A DNA stretch of 64,000 nucleotides from NCBI GenBank assembly GCA_963675135.1, contig OY776131.1, forward strand, positions 37,161,381 to 37,225,380, read 5' to 3'. Shown piece by piece: positions 31,812 through 43,818 of the stretch (position 1 is the first letter of the stretch; each line of letters opens with the position of its first letter). Both the position numbers and the translations under genes were made by a program. The stretch is from Galeopsis tetrahit. Lineage: Eukaryota > Streptophyta > Magnoliopsida > Lamiales > Lamiaceae. The notes below the pieces were generated by a model, which was not told the origin of the DNA, searched no databases, and saw only the letters and a program-made list of their open reading frames with translations.

Positions 31812-32201
31812 TTAACCAAACCACTTGAAGGTGGTAGATGCAACCATGAGAACTAGCACAATCAAAATGATTTTGTTCACTTTGATTAAATCCTTGATTT
31901 CTTCAGCCAAATTCTTGATTTCTGTAACCAATTTCTTCATCTCTTGAGTCATTTTCTTCATGTCTTCAGTTTCTTGGTCACTTTGATTAGATCCTTGATT
32001 CTTGTCAACACCACAGTTTTCTAGAGTATCAGCCCATACAAAGAAACCACATCCACCACCACAACCATCACTTAGGGAGTCAGGACAATTATGAAATATC
32101 CTCCCTTTACTTCTAGGTTGTTTAGAAGCATATGTACGACATGCCTTTCCACAATAACAAACAAGGCCTTGCTGAAATCGAATAGAAGATGAAGAAGACA
32201 T
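31812..32201 (-). CDS. GRF-type zinc finger, coiled-coil, membrane-anchored protein (element C copy)
   Basis: 129 aa, single exon, minus strand, ATG ending at 32201. Layout: Ser-rich start (MSSSSSIRFQQG), GRF zinc finger (CYCGKACRTYASKQPRSKGR, FHNCPD, GCGFFVWAD), linker rich in Asn/Gln/Asp, amphipathic helix with MKKLVTEIKNLAEEIKDLIK, and a hydrophobic C-terminal anchor (IILIVLVLMVASTTF). It lies between TNPA and TNP2 on the opposite strand. All three CACTA copies keep it open with very few changes, which argues that it is part of the element and not random capture. Known: GRF zinc fingers recognise nucleic acid, often single-stranded. Whether it helps transposition, export or membrane localisation is unknown. 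Confidence 0.87.
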   Translation of the reverse strand: MSSSSSIRFQQGLVCYCGKACRTYASKQPRSKGRIFHNCPDSLSDGCGGGCGFFVWADTLENCGVDKNQGSNQSDQETEDMKKMTQEMKKLVTEIKNLAEEIKDLIKVNKIILIVLVLMVASTTFKWFG

Positions 32202-32799
32202 GATATTTCTTTGCAAAATAGAAAAAATCGAATATGGTGTGTGTGAGCTTTGTGTTGTTGCTATATATACAAAAAATTGAATTAATTAATAAAAAAAAAA
32301 ATAATAACACGCCAAATGCCGACGGAATTAAGTTTCCGTCGGAATTCACCATTTGATAAACATTTATCTTTACTGACGGAAATTTTGGGCGGTGAAATGC
32401 CGACAGAATTAAGTTTCCTTCGGAATTCACCATTTGATAAATGCCGACGGATAATCCGTCGGCATTTATCTTGACTGACGGAAATTTGGGCGGGTGAAAT
32501 GCCGACGGAAAGATAAGTCCGTCGGCATTTCCGTCGGGAATTCCCTAAAACTTTCTTTTTTTCCACTTCACTTTCGTATTGCAAATTTACACCCAAACTT
32601 TCTACTGCCTAATTTTTTTATGCTCATGCTCGGGTATTCAGAAACATCAAATTACGGTACATTTTCTACCATTTTTAATTTACTCTATATATAAAATTCA
32701 ATATAATGTAATTACATGTGTTATATATATCATAAGTTTTGTTTGAATTTATTATAAGTTTAGTTTAGTAATGTGTTGCTCCACTTAAATGTTTAGCAG
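32202..32799. promoter_or_regulatory. Divergent GRF/TNP2 promoter region with internal motif array, element C
   Basis: About 32310-32548 carries roughly nine CCGACGGA/TCCGTCGG variants. TATATATA near 32262-32270 faces the GRF gene. TTTAGCAG directly before the TNP2 ATG could be a splice acceptor of a 5' UTR intron. Confidence 0.6.
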
Positions 32800-35700
32800 A
32801 TGGATTTGCCTGACCGTCGTTGGATGTATTGTACTCCTAGAATGATTAGAGGAAATGTGAATGTGGAATTTTATAATGAACTCGTGTTATTTGTTGAATT
32901 TGCAAAAAGCCAGCCACATTACATGAGTGGAAATTGCATTAGGTGTCCGTGTAATGCTAAGAAATGTCAGAATAAGCAATATAAAGAGATTGATGAGGTC
33001 CTAGTGCATATTGTGAAGAATGGTTTCGTTGATAATTATTATAATTGGACTAGTCATGGCGAAACACGTTGGCCTTATAGATTTGATGAAGTGTTTTACT
33101 ATTACACTACTGGAATCTATCAACTTGAAGCAAAATTCGATCATGTTGGCACTAGTAACGAGGTAGAACAACGGTTTGGGGACGAAGAACAACAGTTTGG
33201 GGACGAAGAACAACAGTTTGGGGACGAAGAACAACAGTTTGGGGACGAAGAACCGAATATGTATCAAACAATGATCAGGGAAGCTGGTTTTTCAAACATG
33301 GAAGAGGAGCCGACGAATGAGGCATTTCGGTTTTATGAGATGCTCAAATTAGTCGAAGAAGATTTATATCCGGGTTGTGAATCTCACTCACAGTTGTCAT
33401 TTAATGCACGACTCATGAACATTAAGACCGAGAACAAGCTTTCTAACAGGGCATATGAGCAAGTGACACAGTTATGCAGTGAAATTTGTCCTCAAAATAA
33501 TAAGGTGCCTACGACGTTTCATCAAAGCAAACAAATGTTGAAGAATGTTGGTTTGCCGGTTGAGAAGATTGATTGTTGTGTGAAGGGTTGCATGTTATAT
33601 TGGGGTGACGAAGATAGCAGTCTGAACATGTGTAGATTGTGTGGCCATCCCCGGTACAAAGAGGCACGTCGAAAGGGACCTGGTGGTCAATCGAAGAAGA
33701 CAAAGAAGAAAGTGCCATATAAGAAGATGTACTACCTTCCTATCATTCCTCGTTTGATGAGATTATATCAATCAAGTGCCACTGCACAACACATGACGTG
33801 GCATGCTACAGATTCCTCTTCGGCTGAGTCGAGGGAGATGCGACATCCGGCAGACTCAGAGGCCTGGAAACATCTTGACAACGTGTTTCCAGATTTTGCT
33901 TGTGAACCGAGGAATGTGAGATTAGGTTTGTGTACTGATGGTTTTGCACCGTTTGGGATGCATGGGAAGCAGTATTCTTTGTGGCCGGTGATACTGACTC
34001 CGTATAATCTTCCTCCGTGGATGTGCATGAAACCTCAAACAATGTTTCTGACTGTATTTGTGCCTGGACTAACGAATCCAAAGGACAAACTGGATGTTTA
34101 TCTCCAACCTCTTATAAAAGACTTGATCTTCTTATGGGAGAATGGAGTCCAAACGTACGATGTTTTTAGAAAGCAGAACTTCACGATGCGTGCTGCTCTT
34201 TTATGGACCATTAGCGACTTTCCTGCATATGGTATGTTGTCCGGGTGGAGTACGGCCGGAAAGAAAGCATGTCCGTATTGTATGGAGAATTCTGAAGCTT
34301 TCAGTCTCCCGGTGAGTAGAAAAGTTTCATGGTTCGATAATCACCGTAGGTTCTTACCTCAAGGTCACCCGTTTCGAAGAAATAAGAAGAACTTCGTAAA
34401 GAACAGAGCAGTCACAAACAATCGACCTCCACTTCGAGATGGTATTTTATACATTTATTTAATGAGTATTTAACGTATATTTATCTATTGCTTTTAGTGT
34501 CACTTATAATTTACTCTCCGTACAGGACGTAGGTTGTTATATGAGATTCAGTGGACGGGGTTGAAAAAAAGTACTGAGGAAAATGCAGCGGAACACAACA
34601 GAAGAATTGAGGGTGGTTGGAACAAAAGGAGTATTTTTTGGGACTTACCATACTGGAGTTCACTATTGATACGACACAATTTGGATGTGATGCACATTGA
34701 AAAGAATGTGTTTGACAATGTGTTCCACACAATCATGAACACCGAAGGCAAGATTAAAGACACTCCAAAGTCTCGGGAGGATTTGGACACTCTTTGTCGC
34801 CGTCCAGAGTTGAAAAAGGATGAGCGTACAGGTAAATTTCCAAAGGCTAGCTACACACTGGATAAGCCACAAAAACAAAGATTGTGTAGGTGGATAAAGG
34901 AGTTGAACTTTCCGGATGGCTACGTGTCGAACTTGAGTCGATGCGTAGACACAACAACGGGTAAGGTTGCAAGGATGAAGAGTCATGATTGTCATGTGTT
35001 TATGCAACGCTTGATACCGATTGCGTTCAAGGAACTTCTTCCTAACAATGTGTGGAGGGCTATCACTGAATTAAGTCTATTTTTTAGAGATTTAACGGCT
35101 ACAACGATCACGATCGATGATATGATTCGTTTAGATGAAGACATTCCAGTGATTTTGTGTAAGTTGGAACAAATTTTTCCACCTAGCTTCTTTAACTCGA
35201 TGGAACACTTACCCGTTCACTTAGCGTATGAAGCGAGAATTTGTGGTCCGGTGCAATACAGGTGGATGTACCCATTTGAAAGGTAAAATCTTACTTTTTT
35301 TTTATTTCATTACAATTACACATGCATTCTTATAAGTTTTATATATATATATATATATGTGTGTGTATATCAGGTATCTCCACAACTTGAAACGTAATGC
35401 TAAACAAAAGGGAAACGTTGAAGCATCGATTGTGAATGCTTATTTGAATGAAGAGGTTGGCATGTTTTGTTCTTATTACTTTGAAGACCACGTCAACACA
35501 AAGTTAAGAAGTGTTCCACGTAACTTTGGTGGTACATCCGCTGACGATATCAGTGAAGAGGTCGATGGAATGCTATCCACATTCAAGTCTAAGGGACGGC
35601 CAATAGGAAAACCCACTGAACGATATTGGGAGACGAACTCGGAGGCGGAAATAGCACAAACGTATGTGTTATTGAATTGTGATGAAGTTCAGCCATACAT

Positions 35701-36760
35701 CGAGTAAGTATTTCATATATAAATCGTATATTTAAATACCACTTCATTTATGTCATTTAATATTAACCAAGTTTTTGAATGTTGTGAATTAGGATGTACG
35801 CTCAAGAACTACGACGAGCAGAACCAAACATCTCAGATGCATATATAGATGCTCGTATTCAACGTGAATTTTCCCGATGGTTCGAACGTTATGTGAGTAC
35901 CATTTAATTAATTATGTTTTACGTAAATAAATTAATATTTATTTTAATTAATTTTAAATTGAGCCGTATAGGGACGGGATAACGCTCTAGACAGTCCATT
36001 CTTACGAGATCTCAGCAAGGGACCACTACGTCGTGTAAAGACTTACAACGGTTATATTGTGAAGGGCTACAGATTTCATACGTCTGGGTATGCATCGACA
36101 AAGGGGACTACCAACAGTGGCGTCTGCGTTAGCAGTGCGAATTACAATGCAGATGCAAGTGATTACTTTGGGGTGTTACTGGAAGTCGTCGAAGTAGAAT
36201 ATCCAGGATATCCAGCAAAGACTGTAGTGTTGTTCAAGTGTCATTGGTTTGATTCAGGCCATCTAGGAACAAGAATTCACCCGGAGTACAAGCTCGTTGA
36301 TGTTAGTTCGAAAAGGACGTATGTTGCGGATGATCCATTTGTATTTGCCCATCAAGTATCTCAAGTATACTACTGCACATATCCGGGAGCTCCACGTGGT
36401 TATGAATGGCACGCTGTTTGCAAAGTAAAGGCAAGGTCAATGGTAGAAGTCCCTAAAAAGGACAGAAATACTGAAGATGAATCTCCATTTCAAACAGAAC
36501 AAATAGAGACTCCAACTGAAGTCTTTACGGGAAATTTCAATCTTTCTGTACCCTTGACGGCTGCAAATCCCCAATTAATCGAAATTGAAGGTGAAGAGGA
36601 GGGGGATGAAGAAGAGGATGGAGAGGAGAATGAAGATGAGGATGAAGAGGAGAATGAAGAAGATGAGGATGAGGAGGAGGATGAGGATGAGGAAGATGAT
36701 GATGAGGAGGAGGAGGATAAGGACGAAGAGGAGGATGAAGACGATGAAGATGAAAATTAA
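32800..36760 (+). CDS. TNP2 CACTA transposase, element C (intact)
   Basis: Exons 32800-34441, 34526-35282, 35374-35703, 35793-35892 and 35972-36760; 3618 nt, 1205 aa, no stop, all GT..AG. Domains: N-terminal Transpos_assoc-like zinc region (DRRWMY; CIRCPCNAKKC; residues 1-90); four FGDEEQQ heptad units (about 125-150); CxxC..C..C finger (CCVKGCMLYWGDE, MCRLCGHPRY, about 260-295); Tnp2 core with TDGFAPFGMHGKQYSLWPV (about 380) and CPYCMENSE; HNLDVMHIEKNVFDN (about 620); DUF4218-like region (about 730-850); DUF4216-like region (about 1000-1110); acidic tail of more than 60 Asp/Glu. Known: the Asp of TDG and the Asp of LDVMH belong to the DDE catalytic triad of CACTA transposases. Its role is cutting element ends. 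It is the only intact transposase in the window and a plausible trans source for element A. Confidence 0.92.
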
Positions 36761-36991
36761 TTCAATTAATGTAATGTATTTATTTCTTATTTTATAAAAG
36801 TTAATTAATTATTTATCATTTAGGTACAAATTATAAAAATTAAATTTACTATAAATATAAGCCACAGCCAATATATTTATTAATATATGTGGAAGAAATA
36901 AATTTCGTGATTTTTTAAAAAAATATTTTGGTAATTTAGTAAGTATATAGAAAAAATTGAATTATTTAAAAAAAAAAATAAAAAAAATCGC

Positions 36992-37070
36992 CAAAATGCT
37001 GACGGAATTCACTTTCCGTCGGTATTTACTTTTTGAAAAATACCGACGGATTATCCGTCGGTATTTACCC
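36992..37070. repeat. Internal motif array downstream of TNP2, element C
   Basis: Four TCCGTCGG/CCGACGGA variants just upstream of a TATATAAAACCTCAACCTAG box; a shorter version of the arrays in A and B. Confidence 0.7.
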
Positions 37071-38165
37071 TTATATAAAACCTCAACCTAGGGTTTTCTT
37101 TCCGAAATTTCCTCTCTCCCACCTCGCCTCCCTCCACCTCCTCGCCTCCCTCGCCCAGCAACGCCGCCGCCGCCTCCTCCTCCCCCACCCAAACCTCTGT
37201 ATCCACCTTCTCCCCCCACTCCTCCTCCCTCCTTCCTCCCCTTTTACCCGAAACAAGTAGGATTTTTTTTTCGGCAAGTGGCCGTCGCCTCTCTCGCACA
37301 GTGGCGGCGCCTCCTCCTCCTCCCCTCCGCCGTCATCTCTCCGCGTCGTAAACCATCGTCCGCTTTCCTTTTCTCTCTCGCACAGTGGCGGCATATGGCT
37401 CATGTAGTTGTTTCCCTTTTCTCTGCCGTGGTACGCTTTCCTTTTTTTTTTTTTTTGAGTTGTCAATTTGTATTTTGTTGTTTGAACAAACTGATTTGAT
37501 TTTGTATTTCAGTTTCGAAATACAAAACGACGAATTGTGGGCTCAAAAGCAAAGACGAGGCCTTACTTCCGATGCTGTTCTCATTCCACTTTCGATTTAA
37601 TCATTCCAGATTCCTAGCTATTCACCCACGCATCTTTGAACACATGTATTTTTTTACCATCCCCCACCACTTCTCTACTCCAACACATAGAGCGCCATGT
37701 ATAAGAGGGATTCGAGCCCACTCCTGCTTCCATAATAAATTCATGCTTAAAATGCTTCCATAATAAATTCATGCTTAAAATACCTGGATTTTAAAATTCT
37801 AGCCATCAATGAAGTTGGGTTACTCATAATTCTCCATACTTGTTTTCGATTTTAAAATGCCTGCTTTACTACTCTTTCCCCCCTCTATTTGTTATAGATT
37901 CTAGTGTAGTATATGTAATTTATTGGTTTGTGTTAGTGGTAATTTTGTCACCAATTATATATGAATATCTTTAGATAACAATTAAAAATATCTCCCGATA
38001 GACTTGCATATATAGTGCAGTTGGTTAGAATTTCTGTTATAAATTAAAGCCTAAATTGTATCCATGCATTATATTTCGACAAACCAAATCCAATTAATTG
38101 TGGTCGGAAAATGAAATTCTGGTCGGGGCCTCCCCGGCCACCCATATTTTTTTTATTAATATTTT
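37071..38165 (+). other. 3' transcription-unit-like region of element C, unknown content
   Basis: It starts with the same TATA box and CCTCAACCTAGGG leader as in A and B. The following C/T-rich sequence (to about 37430) is only distantly similar: a CACCTCGCCTCCCTCCAC core remains but no LRR frame survives. GTACGC (near 37430) to TTTCAG (near 37512) could be an intron. The rest (37570-38100) is AT-rich and unlike A or B, possibly another captured fragment. No protein is recognised. Confidence 0.35.
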
Positions 38166-38169
38166 GTTT

Positions 38170-38710
38170 TACTGACGGATATTCCGTCGGTAAAATGCCA
38201 ACGGATATTCCGTCGGTCAATGGCGACGGATATTCCGTCGATATGTGAATTTCGAAATCATATTTTTTTATTCATTTTTTTGTTTTACTGACGGATATTC
38301 CCTCGGTAAATTGCCGACGGAATTTCCGTCGGCATGTGAATTTCGAAATCAATATTTATTCAAAAATTAATTTCTTTTATAATTATTTTAATTCATTCTA
38401 ATTTATTTTATAATTATTTTAATTCATTCTTTCCGACGGAATTACCGACGGAATGTTGACCCGGTTTGTTAAACGGGTTGTCCGAAATACCGACGGAATA
38501 TCCCTCGGTAAATCCGTCGGCCATTCCGACGGAAAATCCGTCAGCAAATCCGTCAGAAATTCCGACGGAATTCAAAAATCCGTCGGTAAAAAATACTGAC
38601 GCCGAAAAAGGGGACGGTCAACTTTCCGTCGGCAAATCCGTCGGTAACATCGGCGGCCGACGGAAAATCCGTCGGTAAATCCGTCTCTAAAACGCGTTTT
38701 TTTTGTAGTG
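38170..38710. repeat. Subterminal motif array, 3' end of element C
   Basis: Many CCGACGGA/TCCGTCGG copies, ending CCGTCTCTAAAACGCG and TTTTTTTTGTAGTG. Closely similar to 26280-26758. Confidence 0.9.
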
Positions 38711-38713
38711 ACT

Positions 38714-40185
38714 AGTCAAGTGAATGCCATGAGGGAGAGGTGTAGATGCAGATTTACAATCAAGAAGACCTGCATCTGTAAGAATGTCCATAATATATTT
38801 ACGTTGGCAAAGGGTAGTACCAGTAGAAGTACGCTCAATCTCTCTCTACACCGAGAAAAAACTTGGCAGCCTTCAAATCCTTAATTGTAAACTGAACATG
38901 TAAATAGTCTTTAAATTGTTGAATAAAAAAGTCATACGAACCTGTAACAAGGACATCATCCACTGACAATCATAGTAAAAAATGCTCCATCCTTATGCAA
39001 AGTGAAAAGACAATGATCAAATTTGGATTGAAACATGCCAAAATCAGAGAGCTTAAGACAAAGCTCATTATGCCATTCTCTAGAAGCTTGCTTAAGCCTA
39101 TAGAGACTCAGTTTGAGTTTACATACTTGCCCTGGTAATGCCTTAGAATACCCAGGCGACGGCCGCATATACACCTCCTCAACCAAGTATCCGTGAAGAA
39201 TCACATTATTCACATCCAATTGATGAACACCCCTCTTATTTTGTGTAGCAACAATAATGAAAATAAAGACTGTTACATGCTTTGTAACAGGCAAAAAACA
39301 TTAAAAAAATCTACTCCTTCAACTTGGTTATAACCTTTAGCTACTAAACGTGCCTTGTATCATTCAACCGTAACATTTGGCTTTGTCTAGATTTTATAAA
39401 TCCATTTGCATCTAATAGGCTTTTTTCCCCGAGGTAAGTCCATAAGATCCCAGGTGTGATTATCTTCAAATGCTGAAAGTTCTTGATCCATAGCAGTCAC
39501 CCACTTATCATGACATCGTGATTAACCGAAATGAGTCAGTTCTTTATCATCAACAATGTTGGCTATAAATGCCATATATTCTGCATCAAACCTAGAAGCA
39601 GAACAAACATAATCAATGTGCCATACGAGACGCTTAGTCAATCTAGTACTTCAGTGTAGATTATCGACCGGAGAAGGATCAATGACAGAATGGTCCTGAG
39701 AAGCAGCACGAACCAAACCATAATTTGATGGTAATCCCCGAAAAACAATGTTAGTAGCCCTGTAGCGTTCTTGATCTGATAGTAACTCATGGCGAGATAG
39801 AGAATCCTCCGATGGAACTTGCTGAAAAGGAAAAACATCAACAATAAAATGCACATCCCTTGACACAAAAATCTTACAAGTAGATAAATCATAGAGAGCT
39901 GATAACCCTTCTTCTTGACAACATATCCGATGAACACACATTTAAAAGTTCTAACATCATATTTTGATTTATGTGGAGTCGTTTTAGTTGCATAGGCTAA
40001 ACACCTAAACGACTTGAGTCGTTCATAATCTGGCACGGTACCATATATACCTCATAAGGCGTCTTCCAATTTAGTAGGGCAGTGGGCACCCTATTCACAA
40101 TATAAGTTTCAACGAGTATAGAAAAGGACCAAAATTTCAGAGGGAGATGCGACTAAAAAAAAAAATCAATTGTCCAATATCAAGC
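38714..40185 (-). pseudogene. Copia D integrase end and reverse transcriptase start, degraded
   Basis: From right to left on the minus strand: integrase C-terminal part with the MPDYERLKSFRCLAYATKTT and FKCVFIGY blocks (about 40036-39900), then a linker, then RT (about 39294-38956) with HQLDVNNVILHGYLVEEVYM, PGYSKALPGQVCKLKLSLYR and LKQASREWH. The usual LNG motif at the RT start is changed (ILHG) and frames break repeatedly. The RT catalytic YVDD block should lie around 38940; the frame ends at a stop near there. CACTA C interrupts downstream and Sirevirus-like E upstream. Confidence 0.85.
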
Positions 40186-41111
40186 TGTTGGGATATGGAT
40201 CCTGTAAACAATGTTCTAGTTGGTGATTGTATGTTTTGATGGCCAAAAGCAACTTGAAGTTAATAATATATGTGGTTCTAAGTAATTCTAACTAAGTCAT
40301 CTGAAATAAGTTTACTGATCTTAATGAGTTATGAAATTTGAGTTTACTGATCTTAGTGTGTTACTAATCTGATAAATGAACTGTTAGGAACAAAGCTGAT
40401 AAATGTATTGTATAGACAACTTATATTATAGGAGTTAGATGTACTCTACTGTATATAGTTCAGTTGATGTATATATAGGTTTTATATATGTGTAAGTTTG
40501 TATTCTTTTGTATTCAATATTGTAAAAGTTTAGAACAGTAGATTGGAACCAGATCAGAAGACTAAAGAAGACTAAGGAAGATCAAAAGATTACTTCAAAG
40601 TAAGAAGACTAATCAAAGGATTAAGATGAAGTTCAGAGATACAAGAGAAGTATTTTCAAAGGATTAGTTTGTGATTTGTTGTAAACAAGTGTGCTAGTTA
40701 CTTGTGAAATTACTAGTAGATCGAAGATATACCTGGTGGTATAATCGATAAGATCAAAGTCTTAAACTTGGGACTTTAAACCACAAGAAAGTCAAGAAGG
40801 AAGAGTTAATAAAATATCACGACTGGAGTTGTGAGAGTGGATGTAGACATTTGTCGAACCACTATAAATCTTTGTGTGTTGATTTACTTACTGTTTAATA
40901 TTTGTTTAACATACATATTCAAGATCTAAATCGAAGTTGAGTATAAAACTGAAACTGGAAGTACTGATCTGACCCAGTAAGAACAGTACTACACAAAACA
41001 CATTTCCGCATTAAAACTCTGATATTTTGAAAGATTTTGAAAAGTGTATTCACCCCTCCCCTCTAGACTTTTCCTAGCTTAATCAATCTTAACTCAACTT
41101 TGGGACCAACA
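40186..41111 (+). repeat. 5' LTR of element E, lacks ~420 bp including TATA
   Basis: 926 bp against 1349 bp for the 3' LTR. Alignment jumps from AGAGAAGTATTTTCAAAGG (about 40646-40664) to TTAGTTTGTGATTTG, skipping the segment 51866-52305 of the 3' LTR that carries TTATAAATA. By eye the aligned parts differ by only a few per cent. Confidence 0.88.
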
Positions 41112-41113
41112 AG

Positions 41114-41125
41114 TGGTATCAGAGC
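41114..41125 (+). other. Primer binding site of element E
   Basis: TGGTATCAGAGC two bases after the 5' LTR; complementary to the 3' end of plant initiator tRNA-Met, the usual copia primer. Confidence 0.9.
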
Positions 41126-41258
41126 AGTAGTTCTTTGGACTGCTGTTTCTTGATAACCTTGTAGACTTTGGGGAAGTCTTACTGATTCTTGATCTTCATC
41201 AATACTTGTGTATCTGAATCTACTTGCAATATTACTGATCTTATTTGTCTGATCAATC

Positions 41259-42664
41259 ATGGATGAAACTAATGTGAACAAACTTCCTAAGTTCAAGATT
41301 GCAGATTATGACTACTGAAAACTGAGGATGGAGGCCATTTTCAGCTCAACTCATGATTTGATGATTTCTGTGGTCAAAGAAGGTCCAATCACTACCATGG
41401 TGCCCAATACTGCCACACTGGATAAATCAAAAGTTGTTGGTGTTCTTGTTCCTAAACCCAGGTTAGAATTAACTTCGGAAGAAATGAAACAGAACAACTT
41501 GGACAGTTTGGCCAAAACTACATTTTACATACCCTTCCCAATGAGTATCTTGGGAAAATATTAAAATGTAAGACGGCCAAAGAAATGTGGGACCGACTAG
41601 CTATCCTTTGTGAAGGGACATCCCTAATAAAGGAAAGCAAGTTATCCACTGCTGTTCAGCGGTTCGAATCATTTAAAATGAAGGCTGGTGAAACAATCGA
41701 CAAGTTAGATACTCGGTTCACTCGAATTATGAATGACTTGAATGTGTTAGGAAAGACATATACCAATAGAGAAATCAACTTGCGTATACTTAAGTCTTTA
41801 GATGACAGGTGGAAGATGGTCAAGATGATCATCAAAACTACACAGGATATAGATACCTGGACTGCTGAAACCACCTTCCAAACCCTTAAGGCGCATGAGT
41901 TTGAATTGGATGAAGAAGATCCAATAGTGAGCAGTGATAAGGAGAAGGAAATCTCCAAGAGTATTGCTTTTAAGGCATCTACCTCTAAGAAGTCTAGACC
42001 ATCTATGTCTAAGCCCTCAAGCATAAAAGATGAACTAGATAGTACTGATCTTACTCTTACAGATCGGTTGAACTTAATGATAAAGAGGTTTGATAAACTT
42101 AACAAGCGTTATGTTAGATATAAGAGATTTTATAAGGAAACTCAGGGCTCTAGTAACAGGGACTCTTCTAAGACCAGAAGGGATCACAAATCTTCTGCAA
42201 GGAGAGATGAGGTCTCTATTGAGAAAAGAAGAGGTAGGAACTCTGCTGATAGGAAGGATAAGAACTCTTTTGATATAAAGGATAGGAATCGATATCGTTC
42301 TCCTATTAAACGTTCTACTAATGAACCTCTGTGCTATAACTGTGAAAAGCCAGGTCATTACATCCATGAATGTCCTGATCTGAGTGCTGAAGACAGAGAA
42401 GAAAGGAAAGCAAGGAGAGAGCGCAGATTTGCCAAGGGTAAGAAGGCTATGGTGGCACACAATGATTCTGATACGGATTCAGATGAGTTGCCATCGTCTT
42501 CATCTGAGTACCCCTCTAGCAGTGAGAAGGAAGTCTTCATTGCAGATGATGGACTAGTTATGATGCGAAAATTGATCAAGAGGTATCATCTGTCACTTCT
42601 TTCCAATCTTGTGATAATTCTGATTCTGACTCTGATTCTCATGACACTGCTGATAGTAGTGTAG
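41259..42664 (+). pseudogene. Gag of element E, broken
   Basis: The frame starts at ATG 41259 with KFKIADYDY and hits TGA at codon 20 (41316-41318), where related gags have Trp. A second lesion near 41530 shifts frame before KTAKEMWDRLAILCEG. From 41585 the frame stays open and contains the Gag core (RILKSLDDRW, TTFQTLKAHEFELDE) and a CCHC zinc knuckle CYNCEKPGHYIHEC at about 42331-42372. A Ser/Asp-rich tail follows. Gag would package the RNA; this copy cannot make the full protein without suppression. Confidence 0.88.
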
Positions 42665-43800
42665 GGAGTAGTCTTCATCATTCCAATGGAGTGACTGAAG
42701 AAGACCTCTTACAAGCCAATAAAGCATTCATGGAAATCAGTGATGAGAATATTACAAGAAATCATTAGTCTACGAGAAGCTCAATTGAAAGTGGATCCTA
42801 ATATAACTGTTCTAAATGCACGGCTATCAGAAGAGTTATCTCAACTCCAAGAAAAGTATGCATCTATTAACAAGTTATATCAGGATATGCTTCATACACA
42901 AGCCAAAGAGACAAATGAGTTCAATGATTTAAAGATTAAATGTGAAAAACTTGAAGAGCGCAATAGATTCTTAGAATCTGAAGTACTGAGCTTGGATCTG
43001 AAGCTATCTGATATGGTTAATTCTTCCAAGATTAATCAAACATTATTAGACAGATATAGAGCTCCTAATGATAAAAGTGGAATAGGTGCTGATGTGCCTA
43101 GTTCCTATACTTCAGGCATTTAGAACACTACTGGAGCTAGTTCAAGTTCTTTACAATTAGATAAAGGAAAAAGACCAATGACTTATGATAATGATCCAAA
43201 ACCTAAAGTACAGTCTAAATACATTCCTCCTACTACCAAGAATGGTAAAAAGAAGAATGCATCTAGACCAGTATAGTCAAGACCATACCAGCAAAGTTTT
43301 ACTCGTCTGACCAGAGCAGAACAGTCCTGGAATCAGAAGAGGCAAACTCAACACAGTAGGTCAAGACAAGCACAAGCAAGTTGGAAACAACCTAGACCTC
43401 CTTTTATAAGGCAGTCTCAGCTGTACTCAACTAAACCTAGGAAATTTGTGCCTCATTATCATAACAAACCTGTTCTTTATCCTCCACCTTTATCTTATGA
43501 TATTATTGGAGAGGAAAGACCAAGACGCATCTATAAGCCGTATGGTCCACAGGCTTTTAGGCCCTATTCAAACTATTACAGACATACTGATCTTACTGAA
43601 AAAGGGATAGAACCAAGGAAAGGCTATCTCAGAAAAATAGATCCTAAGTCTGCTGATACTTTGGATAAGGACAATAAAGTACTGTTCTGTGATAAACATG
43701 GTAGAAAACCGAAGAGGTCTCAATTATTCAAATCTTCAATGTTTATTTGGGTACCTCTTACCACTAACCTCCTAGGACCCCAATAAAGAAAAGGTACCTA
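42665..43800 (+). pseudogene. Gag-pol linker of element E, broken
   Basis: Open segments at about 42740-43123 (helical, Glu/Lys/Leu-rich; LSEELSQLQEKYASINKLYQ) and 43448-43786 (Tyr/Pro/Arg-rich) are separated by stops such as TAG at 43121-43123 and 43274-43276. They fill the long region between Gag and protease typical of Sirevirus-type elements. No enzyme is recognised. Confidence 0.6.
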
Positions 43801-43818
43801 AATTATTAAGATCACTAC

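Larger units (their letters stand above)
28360..38710 (+). mobile_element. CACTA (En/Spm) element C, apparently complete
   Basis: CACTACAAAAAACGCGCG at 28360; CGCGTTTTTTTTGTAGTG ending at 38710; TSD ACT (28357-28359, 38711-38713). It is 10,351 bp, with motif arrays at both ends. It contains an intact spliced TNPA-like gene, an intact antisense GRF gene and an intact spliced TNP2. It is inserted in the RT region of copia D. It is the best candidate in the window for an autonomous element. Confidence 0.94.

Noticed and set aside
37033..37600. Pro/Leu/Ser-rich ORFs in the 3' region of element C
   Set aside because: Low-complexity C/T-rich leader sequence with frames in several registers; not conserved in A or B.
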